Source of the DNA: JBBQED01 sp038320345
GTDB taxonomy: Bacteria > Bacteroidota > Bacteroidia > AKYH767-A > OLB10
Direction of reading: 5' to 3'
DNA length: 48,944 nucleotides
NCBI GenBank assembly: GCA_038320345.1
Contig: JBBQED010000022.1
Span: 1-48,944, forward strand
In this document: piece after piece, positions 42,576 through 48,944 of the stretch
Numbering within the stretch: position 1 is the first letter of the stretch
How the letters are laid out: each line of letters begins with the position of its first letter
Program-made: the position numbers and the translations under genes
The notes under the pieces: model-generated
What the model saw: the letters and a program-made list of their open reading frames with translations, nothing else
The model's database searches: none
Told to the model about the DNA's origin: nothing

Positions 42576-43769
42576 TTATTTGGAATAACGTTGTTTGCGG
42601 GAGATGAATTCAACCCAAAGGTTAATGATCAATGTAATGATAAAAAGTATGCAGCCTAGGGCAAACAATGCTTTGTAATGTACACCACCATGTGGGGCTT
42701 CACCTAATTCAGCAGCAATAGTTGCTGGAATAGTTCTAACAGGTTGAAGTATAGAATGCGGAATTACCGCAGCATTACCTGTTACCATAAGTACAGCCAT
42801 TGTTTCCCCAATTGCTCTACCAATACCAAGAATTGCAGCGGCTGAAATTCCAGAAGCAGAATTAGGAAGAACAACTCTTACAATTGTTTGCCAGCGATTT
42901 GCGCCAAGTGCAAGGCTAGCTTCTTTCATGCTACGCGGTGTATTTCTTATCGCATCTTCAGAAACGGTGATGATAGTAGGAAGCGCCATTATCGCTAGAA
43001 CGATTGATCCTGCTAATGCAGTTTCTCCAACTGGCAATTCGAAAACTTGTTGAATTAAAGGAACGATTACAATCAATCCAAAAAAACCATACACTACAGA
43101 AGGAATTCCTGCTAGCAATTCGATGACAGGTTTCAGAAAACTTCGCATTTTGTTACTTGCTACTTCTGCTATATATATTGATGTTGCAAGTCCAATGGGT
43201 AGCGCAATTAATATTGCCACCAAACTAACCCAAAGCGTACCTAGAATTAAAGGAAATACACCTAGCTGAACAGCGGGACTAGCAGTAGGAAACCATTCAT
43301 TGCCGAGCATAAACTGCCCGATTGAAATTTTATCGACCGGAATAATTTTTAGTCCGGATTTTTTCTGCAAATATTTTTGAGAGAATACAGCAATGATTCC
43401 CGGTTCAGCAAGAACAAGAGAATCCAATTTTGCTGGCAGATCTTCAAAATTACTTCCGATTTCTTCTTCTGAAAAATATTCACTCAGATCGTTAAAGGTG
43501 AAAAGAATGATAGAGTCTTTTTTCCCACCGAGTGAATCCCAATGTGTAATTTTCTGATCGAAAATATTTTTTATTTGAACTGATGAAATATGATTAACCG
43601 GATTCGCAGGGTTTACTACTATTACATTTCCCGCTTCAAGTGGTGATTCATTAAAAACAGAAATTCCTTCCTTAAACAGGAAAATAGTAATCAGCAATAC
43701 GGTTATGGTAGTGACCGTACTGCTGATTGCCAATAAGGATTCAATAAATTTTTCTAGAAACTTCTTCAC
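42576..43769 (-). CDS. pstC: Phosphate ABC transporter permease PstC with a binding-protein-like loop
   Basis: The product has 397 residues. Helix 1 is at about 17-36. The permease core runs from about 170 to the end, with LAGIPSVVYGFFGLIVIVP and the EAA loop SLALGANRWQTIVRVVLP. Between them, a periplasmic segment of about 100 residues (48-147) resembles part of PstS: IVVNPANPVNHISSVQIKNI with DQKITHWDSLGG parallels the PstS text around VNPKNKISKLTQQQIS and GKINNWKEVGG. This loop could contact phosphate or PstS. Such extra length is not in E. coli PstC (about 320 residues). It lies 28 bases after the second pstS gene. Confidence 0.94.
   Translation of the reverse strand: MKKFLEKFIESLLAISSTVTTITVLLITIFLFKEGISVFNESPLEAGNVIVVNPANPVNHISSVQIKNIFDQKITHWDSLGGKKDSIILFTFNDLSEYFSEEEIGSNFEDLPAKLDSLVLAEPGIIAVFSQKYLQKKSGLKIIPVDKISIGQFMLGNEWFPTASPAVQLGVFPLILGTLWVSLVAILIALPIGLATSIYIAEVASNKMRSFLKPVIELLAGIPSVVYGFFGLIVIVPLIQQVFELPVGETALAGSIVLAIMALPTIITVSEDAIRNTPRSMKEASLALGANRWQTIVRVVLPNSASGISAAAILGIGRAIGETMAVLMVTGNAAVIPHSILQPVRTIPATIAAELGEAPHGGVHYKALFALGCILFIITLIINLWVEFISRKQRYSK
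43329..43628 (-). other. PstS-like segment inside PstC
   Basis: This region encodes residues 48-147 of PstC, which align by eye with the second lobe of the neighbouring PstS proteins: the VVNPxN-ISxxQI-IF/YxxKI-xW-xxLGG pattern comes first, and GIIAVFSQKYLQKKSGL parallels the later GAIGYIGLAY segment. The serine-rich phosphate-binding loop (SRETSSGT in PstS) is replaced by FNDLSEY, so the segment probably does not bind phosphate as PstS does. Confidence 0.65.
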
Positions 43770-43797
43770 TAGCTTACTTTGGGAGTGTGAAAATAGT

Positions 43798-44682
43798 TTA
43801 TTTTTTCAAAGGGACATACCCTGTTTCAAGAACTCCTTTCTGACCTTCGTCTGATAGGATATAATCTACTAAAGGCTTTACAGAGGACTCTTTATCAGCC
43901 GAGTAATAGAAGTATAAAGGTCTGGAAATAGGATATGTGCCATCCTGAGCGGCAGTGATTCCCGGTTCAACGAATGTTTTACCATTGTCATAAGATACTG
44001 CGAGTTGCTTCACTTCTTTGGTTTCATAAGCAAGGCCAATATACCCTATTGCACCTTCAGTTTGACCAACTGACTGAACAATCGCGCCGGTAGCAGGCAT
44101 ATTCAATACTGTAGCCGCATAATTCTTTTTGTCCATCACGTGTTCTTTAAAGAACTCATAAGTACCTGAAGAAGTTTCACGGGAGTAAGCAATGATTTTC
44201 ATATCGGCACCACCAACTTCTTTCCAGTTGTTGATTTTACCAGTATAGATATCTGAAATTTGTTGTTGCGTTAATTTCGAAATTTTATTTTTCGGATTCA
44301 CAATAACAGTAAGTGCATCCATTGCAATGATAACTTCTTTCAAGTTAAGTTTTTTTTCTTCGAATTTAACTTTCTCTTCCATTTTAAGTGGACGTGACGA
44401 CATTGCAATATCCGTTGTGCCATCCATCAATGCAGTAATTCCTACACCAGAACCGCCACCTACAATAGTAATAGCTGCTTCTGGGTGTAACTTCATATAT
44501 TCTTCTGATTCTTTTTGAGATAATGGAAGAACAGTATCACTTCCTTTAATCGTGAGTGTTATTTTATTTGTGTTAGTAGTAGAATCAGCAGAACCTGAAT
44601 CTGCTTTTTGTTCTTTATTACCACCACACGAAGTCAAGAGTGCAATTGAAAGCAGGGCAATTAATTTATTCATCATTTTCAT
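43798..44682 (-). CDS. pstS: Phosphate-binding lipoprotein PstS (copy 1)
   Basis: The product has 294 residues. Its signal ends in a lipobox (LLTSCGG), so it is lipid-anchored, with a linker rich in Ser, Asp and Thr. The binding domain shows KGSDTVLPLSQKESEEYM, GGGSGVGITALMDGTTDIAMSSRP and SRETSSGTYEFF, all phosphate-contacting segments of PstS. It lies 18 bases after the second copy and is closely similar to it throughout the binding domain. Confidence 0.95.
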   Translation of the reverse strand: MKMMNKLIALLSIALLTSCGGNKEQKADSGSADSTTNTNKITLTIKGSDTVLPLSQKESEEYMKLHPEAAITIVGGGSGVGITALMDGTTDIAMSSRPLKMEEKVKFEEKKLNLKEVIIAMDALTVIVNPKNKISKLTQQQISDIYTGKINNWKEVGGADMKIIAYSRETSSGTYEFFKEHVMDKKNYAATVLNMPATGAIVQSVGQTEGAIGYIGLAYETKEVKQLAVSYDNGKTFVEPGITAAQDGTYPISRPLYFYYSADKESSVKPLVDYILSDEGQKGVLETGYVPLKK

Positions 44683-44700
44683 AAGAAACAGTGTTTAAAA

Positions 44701-45528
44701 TTATTTAAGTGTAATATAGCCAATCTGTGCAATTACTGCCTGTCCTGTTGTAGAAAGTATGAAGTCAATATAAGGTTTCACTGTTTTCTCCACTTTAACT
44801 GGGTAGTAATAATACAAAGGACGGACTATTGGATAGGTTTTATTTTTTGCTGATTCAACTGAAGGTTTAATAAATGTTTTGCCTTTGTCATAAGAAACAG
44901 CCAATGATTTTACTTCTTTTTCAGCATATGCAAGTCCGATGTAACCAATTGCTCCTTTAGTCTGACTTACAGATTGAACAATAGCACCTGTAGCAGGCAT
45001 ATTTAATACACTGGAAGAATAGTTCTTACGGTTCATTACATGTTCCTTGAAGAATTCATATGTTCCAGACGAAGTCTCACGTGAGTAGACTACAATTTTT
45101 AGATCTGCACCACCAACTTCTTTCCAATTTGTAATTTTTCCTGTGTATATTCCTTCGATTTGTTCACGTGTTAACTGGCTTACTTTATTTTCGGGATTCA
45201 CGATTACGGATAATGCATCGAAAGCAATAGTTACTTCTTTGTAAGCACGACCAGCTTCTTGAAGTTTTAAACGTTCTTCCATTTTAATTGGTCGCGAAGA
45301 CATAGCAATATCGGTATTCCCATCAATGAGTGCCGCAATTCCAACTCCTGAACCACCACCAACAACAGAAATAGAAGTATTCTTATTCGTCTTCATGTAA
45401 ACTTCTGCTTCTTTCTGAGAAAGAGGCAATACAGTATCACTTCCTTTTACTACAATTTTTTGTGCATTAACAAGAATGGAAATGCTTACAAAGAAACCAA
45501 TAAGGAACAGTTTAAGGTGATGTTTCAT
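44701..45528 (-). CDS. pstS: Phosphate-binding protein PstS, soluble (copy 2)
   Basis: The product has 275 residues. The signal peptide (LFLIGFFVSISILVNAQ) has a type I cleavage site and no lipobox cysteine, so this copy should be free in the periplasm. The phosphate-binding segments KGSDTVLPLSQKEAEVYM, GGGSGVGIAALIDGNTDIAM and SRETSSGTYEFF match copy 1. It lies 37 bases after the porin gene and 18 bases before copy 1. The pair looks like a tandem duplication in which one copy became a lipoprotein or the other lost its anchor. Confidence 0.95.
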   Translation of the reverse strand: MKHHLKLFLIGFFVSISILVNAQKIVVKGSDTVLPLSQKEAEVYMKTNKNTSISVVGGGSGVGIAALIDGNTDIAMSSRPIKMEERLKLQEAGRAYKEVTIAFDALSVIVNPENKVSQLTREQIEGIYTGKITNWKEVGGADLKIVVYSRETSSGTYEFFKEHVMNRKNYSSSVLNMPATGAIVQSVSQTKGAIGYIGLAYAEKEVKSLAVSYDKGKTFIKPSVESAKNKTYPIVRPLYYYYPVKVEKTVKPYIDFILSTTGQAVIAQIGYITLK

Positions 45529-45565
45529 ATTATCTTAATTTTATATTGTTGCTAAGTTTTCGTGA

Positions 45566-46891
45566 TTAAAATTTGTATTGCAGGCGGGCCGTGAAAACGT
45601 TATCATGCAGATCAGTAGTGTATCCACTAAGATTTGCTGAAGTTTCATTTTTAATGTAATCATAATATAACAGGATTTTAGTATTTGAATTAAATAAATA
45701 CGCTAATCCAAATCCCCAAGTATCATATCTTAAATCTGTTGAAGTGGTTGTCTCAACATCAGTGCTAGTTGATTTTTTACCGATTTCATCTCCTTTTACT
45801 TCTTTATTCGGATCATACCAGTCATATTTTATCATTGCCTGTAATTTCAATCGAGTAATATTTTGAACTAAATAGAAGTAAGCTCCATCGAAGTTGCGTT
45901 GATGTACAAATACTGGAGCAGTAGGGGCATCGCCCGGACTTCTGTTACTCTTTAAAGTACCGGGTTGATCACCGAATATATATTCTGCTCTTAATGTTAG
46001 GGCACCGGGAGTTAAATCTATTTGAATTTGACCATCAACACCATAGTACTGTCTTTTACTATAATCATAAGGATCTACAATATTGACTTTAAAACCTTTC
46101 ACGCCATCGGCTCCTGTGGTTTTCTCGTAGTCAGAGTCGTTCAAAAAGATCCATCCACCACTGTACATAGAGACACCGAATCCATATTTTATATTTTCTT
46201 TTTTGTTATTTCTATTCGCTGAGAGATGAGCAATGAAATCTTTTTTCTTATCGAAATCATTAATTCCAACATTTGCATTTTCAGATCCAACACCCGTAAA
46301 CATTCCGGCTTCTAATTTTAACCAATTCCAGTTTCCACCTTTAGGACCCTGAATAATTACTTCAGCTCCTAAATCTCTTTCGTTTGGAAAAAGAGCAGGA
46401 GACATCCTTCCACGTTCAGGAGTTTCTCTAACCGACGAACTTAAGCCGATTTCATAGCCGAATGGTCGATTGAAAATACCAGCTTGAAGACTAAACCAGT
46501 TAATTTTTGTTTCTGATATTCTTGCGTATGCTTCCACAACTCGTAGTCCTTTTTCTGTCATGTCAGTTTGAAAAACCAACATACCAGGACCCTTATCGTA
46601 GGTGAATTTTATGCGACCACGACGAATTGAAAATCGTTTGTCAACACCTCCAGGAAAATTTCCACCGTAATATTCAATACCGGAAGAATCTGCATTTTGC
46701 CAATTAAATTGAAAGTAACCTGTGATCTTAATCCTCTTAAGAATTTCAAGATCACTGTACATTTTTGAGATAGTGGCTTGGGTTGAATCCTCCTGTTCTG
46801 GATCCGGGGCTTGGGCGTGAGCGGTAGGGCTCAATAGAAGCGTGTTAAGTCCGATTATAAGACTTAACAAATTGATTTTTAGGTGTTTCAA
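45566..46891 (-). CDS. Phosphate-selective porin, OprO/OprP-like
   Basis: The product has 441 residues. A signal peptide (LLSLIIGLNTLLLSPTAHAQ) is followed by a short coiled segment and a beta-barrel. The OprO/P-family text is clear: KITGYFQFNWQNADSSG, RFSIRRGRIKFTYDKGPG, FQTDMTEKGLRVVEAYAR and GIFNRPFGYEIGLSSS, ending in FTARLQYKF. It should let phosphate or polyphosphate across the outer membrane. The start is TTG 46891, since no ATG begins the signal peptide. It is the first gene of the porin-pstS-pstS-pstCAB-phoU operon, which explains its role. Confidence 0.93.
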   Translation of the reverse strand: MKHLKINLLSLIIGLNTLLLSPTAHAQAPDPEQEDSTQATISKMYSDLEILKRIKITGYFQFNWQNADSSGIEYYGGNFPGGVDKRFSIRRGRIKFTYDKGPGMLVFQTDMTEKGLRVVEAYARISETKINWFSLQAGIFNRPFGYEIGLSSSVRETPERGRMSPALFPNERDLGAEVIIQGPKGGNWNWLKLEAGMFTGVGSENANVGINDFDKKKDFIAHLSANRNNKKENIKYGFGVSMYSGGWIFLNDSDYEKTTGADGVKGFKVNIVDPYDYSKRQYYGVDGQIQIDLTPGALTLRAEYIFGDQPGTLKSNRSPGDAPTAPVFVHQRNFDGAYFYLVQNITRLKLQAMIKYDWYDPNKEVKGDEIGKKSTSTDVETTTSTDLRYDTWGFGLAYLFNSNTKILLYYDYIKNETSANLSGYTTDLHDNVFTARLQYKF

Positions 46892-46922
46892 TTTATTATT
46901 TTATTAGTTTCCGGAGCAAAGA

Positions 46923-46972
46923 GATTAAGAAATTGTTAAGCCAATTTTACCTCGATGTTAACTTAATGTTAA
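46923..46972 (-). promoter_or_regulatory. Pho-box-like array of five hexamers at 11-bp steps
   Basis: On the - strand, reading toward the porin gene, hexamers begin every 11 bases: TTAACA (46972-46967), TTAACA (46961-46956), GTAAAA (46950-46945), TTAACA (46939-46934) and TTAATC (46928-46923). The TTAACA-N5-TTAACA pattern equals the known PhoP box of Bacillus. A -7-like TCTCTTTG (46917-46924) lies next to the array, 20 bases from the third hexamer. It is the likely control site of the phosphate operon. Confidence 0.75.
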
Positions 46973-46977
46973 GAGAC

Positions 46978-47015
46978 ATAAAAAAAGCCCCTGCGTTATT
47001 CAGCAGAGGCCTTTC
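46978..47015 (-). terminator. Terminator of the beta-helix lipoprotein gene
   Basis: GCAG and GGC on one arm pair with CTGC and GCC on the other around a loop of GTTATTCA, with one mismatch. On the - strand a run of seven T residues follows. It begins 17 bases after the lipoprotein stop codon and separates that gene from the porin operon. Confidence 0.85.
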
Positions 47016-47031
47016 GGAAACAAATAAAATA

Positions 47032-48405
47032 TTAGTAATCAGTATTTTGTGGATTGAAATTTGTCCAACCGCTTGTCCAATTGGTAGTTCCAAAGGCGCC
47101 TCTGTAAGTAACCGTTTCAAAACCAGTTAGGCCAGTGAAATCAGCTCCGCTCAATAATGGAGATCCAGTTTTTGGAAGGAAATCTGGGGTTGTAGTGTTG
47201 AAGGGGTCATTTGCAAGGTTGCTATTATCATACTGGATCGTGTTATTGTATCCACTTGTTGTGAACCACGCGTTGATATCGAAAGTACTTCCGCTTGCAA
47301 CTGCGAGTGGGGTATTACAACCAGAAATAATATTATTTCTGAATTGTAAAAGATTATTTGTTGCATTTCCTTCTGTAGAAGTTCCATCCACAAGCAGACC
47401 AACAGGGAAACCAGCGATTACTGAATTATAAATGCTACACTGACTATTTCTGCGAATATGAGCAGCACGTTTAAAATTACTGTTAACAGCAGTGGAAGTA
47501 TCTGCTTTTGGTCCATAGATACTGATGTTACTAAATTTCACTGCAGTAAATGGAGAATTAGCAGATCCTGCAGCATCATTATCAGATTCAAAACCATTTG
47601 AACCAGACGCATCGGCAATATTAGGATCACGTTGAGCAACTGCAAACTGAATATGTCCAGAGAAACCATTATCAGTATCGTAATCATCATCCTGACCTTT
47701 ATAGGTAACTAGATATTTAGCATTTACAGTACCACCAAAAAATTCAAAACTATCATCTCCAGAATAACTTACCTGAACGTGATCGATCTGTGTTCCTGTT
47801 CCAACTGCACCTAAAGTTAAACCATTAATTTCCTGATTCGGTTGGAATGCAATACCTGCAAATTCAATTCTAACATAAGATATAATTCCTGAATTATCAG
47901 CAGCATCATTTCCACCGTAATAAGCATCAGGACCACCTTCAACAAGACCTTCTCCACCGGCGAGATTAACTGGAGCATTACCACAAACAATAATTCCACC
48001 CCAATCACCAGGAGCACGTGATCCCATTGCGAGATTTGATGTAAATACAATCGGATCGGCAACTGTTCCTGCTGCAATAATTTTTGAACCGCGTTTAATA
48101 ATTAAAGAACCTTTCGATGCTTTATCACCAGTAATCAATGTTCCAGCTTCGATAGTTAAAGTCGCACCGTTGGTCACATAAACAAATCCATTTAAAATAT
48201 ATTTGTTGTTTGCAGTCCAAGTAGTGTTGGAAGTGATACTATCCTGAATATTAATGTCTACTCCAGGTGTTGGCGTTGTATTATTATTGTCATCTTTTTT
48301 GCAACCTGTTGAGATAGATGCAATAATTCCTGCGGCAAGGATCAGCTTCCCGATTCCTTGTACCGAATCTGATAAGCGACTTACCAGTGTTGTTGTTGTT
48401 TTCAT
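47032..48405 (-). CDS. Beta-helix surface lipoprotein, predicted phosphate-regulated
   Basis: The product has 457 residues from ATG 48405; the upstream ATG 48432 would add nine residues before the signal. The signal (IGKLILAAGIIASISTGC) ends in a lipobox cysteine followed by KKDDNNN, and the acidic stretch after the cysteine favours export to the surface. The body has the parallel beta-helix look: NGATLTIEAGTLITGDK, GSLIIKRGSKIIAAGT, PGDWGGIIVCGNAPVN, ISYVRIEFAGIAF and DHVQVSYSGDDSFEFFGG. I do not know a defined function. It is next to a TonB-dependent receptor and has Pho-box-like repeats in front of it. Confidence 0.8.
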   Translation of the reverse strand: MKTTTTLVSRLSDSVQGIGKLILAAGIIASISTGCKKDDNNNTTPTPGVDINIQDSITSNTTWTANNKYILNGFVYVTNGATLTIEAGTLITGDKASKGSLIIKRGSKIIAAGTVADPIVFTSNLAMGSRAPGDWGGIIVCGNAPVNLAGGEGLVEGGPDAYYGGNDAADNSGIISYVRIEFAGIAFQPNQEINGLTLGAVGTGTQIDHVQVSYSGDDSFEFFGGTVNAKYLVTYKGQDDDYDTDNGFSGHIQFAVAQRDPNIADASGSNGFESDNDAAGSANSPFTAVKFSNISIYGPKADTSTAVNSNFKRAAHIRRNSQCSIYNSVIAGFPVGLLVDGTSTEGNATNNLLQFRNNIISGCNTPLAVASGSTFDINAWFTTSGYNNTIQYDNSNLANDPFNTTTPDFLPKTGSPLLSGADFTGLTGFETVTYRGAFGTTNWTSGWTNFNPQNTDY

Positions 48406-48429
48406 TTCTTTTATTTTGTTTAGCTGATG

Positions 48430-48437
48430 CAATAGTA
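48430..48437 (-). promoter_or_regulatory. -7-like box of the beta-helix lipoprotein gene
   Basis: The - strand reads TACTATTG, one mismatch from TAnnTTTG. It lies 20 bases from the TTAACA at 48458-48463, the same distance as between the -7-like box and the third hexamer of the porin promoter. Confidence 0.45.
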
Positions 48438-48457
48438 GACTAGTAACTTAACCTCCA

Positions 48458-48485
48458 TGTTAAGGAAAACTGAAGTTAATGTTAA
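48458..48485 (-). promoter_or_regulatory. Pho-box-like repeat pair upstream of the lipoprotein gene
   Basis: On the - strand TTAACA occurs at 48485-48480 and again at 48463-48458, exactly 22 bases apart. A weaker hexamer (TTCAGT) sits midway at 48474-48469, and GTTAAG follows 11 bases on (48452-48447). The phase matches the array before the porin operon. Confidence 0.65.
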
Positions 48486-48559
48486 CGCCACAGATTTCTT
48501 AATACAGAAAAGATATTAAGACCATACTGTGGATTGATTTCCTCATAAAAATTTGGAAA

Positions 48560-48587
48560 TGTTAATCAAAGCTTAGATTATTGTTAA
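48560..48587 (-). promoter_or_regulatory. Second TTAACA pair, 22 bases apart
   Basis: On the - strand TTAACA occurs at 48587-48582 and 48565-48560, again 22 bases apart, with no good hexamer midway. It lies in the gap between the TonB receptor end and the lipoprotein start, 75 bases upstream of the nearer pair, so it may belong to another promoter or be an upstream regulator site. Confidence 0.45.
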
Positions 48588-48763
48588 TGTGTACCTTTAA
48601 ATAATTATTCAAAACTGATCATCAACTTTTTAACTCTATTATGAGGATCACAAGCATAAATGACTGTTTCAATAAATCAAGTTGTTGATTAGAAGAGGAA
48701 GGCTCTAAAAAGAAAACAATTTTCATACCCACTCATGTAAGATCATCACCAATTTCTAGTATT

Positions 48764-48796
48764 AAAAAAGTCTCCCTGCAAATGGCAGAGAGACTA
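48764..48796 (-). terminator. Terminator of the TonB-dependent receptor gene
   Basis: AGTCTC and CTGC pair with GCAG and GAGACT with one mismatch and a loop of five bases; on the - strand a T6 run follows. It begins about 30 bases after the receptor stop codon. Confidence 0.88.
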
Positions 48797-48826
48797 GACT
48801 AATAAGAGATATTTTAGGTTTGCTAT

Positions 48827-48944
48827 TTAGTATTTCAAAATCACTCCCAAAGAATACACAGAACCTCTTTTAAATGAAAGAATTGTTTCATCATTTGATT
48901 TTACTTTACCATCACCATTTGAATCTTGGCGAAGGATTGTAGAT
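48827..48944 (-). CDS. TonB-dependent receptor, C-terminal end (partial)
   Basis: Only the last 38 codons are in the window. They read through DSNGDGKVKSNDETILSF and end in GSVYSLGVILKY, a barrel-terminal strand ending in an aromatic residue, as in TonB-dependent receptors. The rest lies beyond the window edge. Together with the lipoprotein downstream it forms a receptor-lipoprotein pair. The receptor call rests on a short segment and its neighbours. Confidence 0.55.
   Translation of the reverse strand, partial: STILRQDSNGDGKVKSNDETILSFKRGSVYSLGVILKY

Noticed and set aside
40179..46891. A PhoR/PhoB two-component pair next to the pst genes
   Set aside because: No kinase or response regulator is present between phoU and the window end; the regulator must be elsewhere.
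47135..47431. Frames opposite or in other frames of the beta-helix lipoprotein
   Set aside because: They mirror the repetitive coding sequence and show no family features.

Overview
The window is about 49 kb of a low-GC chromosome from a member of the Bacteroidota. The evidence is the Bacteroidota-type -7 promoter boxes (TAnnTTTG), the near absence of Shine-Dalgarno sequences, the LpxC-FabZ fusion, type IX secretion (T9SS) sorting domains, a PorX regulator, a Porin_10 protein and a TonB-dependent receptor. The sequence does not fix the family or genus. Most of it is ordinary core chromosome; there is no phage, insertion sequence, CRISPR array or tRNA that I can see.

Layout. 1-560: 3' end of a 23S rRNA gene, a 5S rRNA gene and the rRNA operon terminator. 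0.6-8.6 kb: a Porin_10 porin, gapA, lipA, a secreted hypothetical protein, an OsmC-type peroxidase, a LolC/E-like permease and a NamZ-type muramidase. 8.6-20.6 kb: two giant paralogous secreted proteins (2063 and 1504 residues) with T9SS sorting domains and long arrays of 72-residue Ig/PKD-like modules, then a tiny protein that is little more than a type B T9SS sorting domain. 21.0-22.4 kb: a decayed CpeT/CpcT-like gene with three in-frame stops, a small coiled-coil protein and a possible 56-residue membrane protein. 22.5-27.7 kb: an ABC ATPase, lpxA, lpxC-fabZ, lpxD and an HD-domain hydrolase. 28.2-31.4 kb: porX (interrupted by an in-frame TAG near its end), tsaE and alanine dehydrogenase. 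31.5-36.8 kb: nth, an ECF sigma factor with a small partner gene, an HU-type protein, a TolB-like propeller and a peptide-binding lipoprotein. 36.9-40.2 kb: mtaB-lgt-suhB. 40.2-48.9 kb: a phosphate-acquisition block: phoU, pstB, pstA, pstC, two pstS paralogs and an OprO/P-like porin in one operon, then a beta-helix lipoprotein and the C-terminus of a TonB-dependent receptor.

How it fits together. Two themes stand out. The first is T9SS: giant cargo proteins with C-terminal sorting domains and PorX, the response regulator that controls T9SS in studied species; here PorX has lost its last 30 codons to a stop codon. The second is phosphate: upstream of the porin-pst operon, five hexamers related to TTAACA lie at exact 11-bp intervals, and TTAACA pairs 22 bp apart lie upstream of the lipoprotein. 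This resembles the direct-repeat PhoP box known from Bacillus, so the lipoprotein and its neighbouring TonB receptor are predicted to be part of the phosphate-starvation response. Several genes have a -7 box only 4-9 bases before the start codon, which predicts leaderless or nearly leaderless mRNAs.
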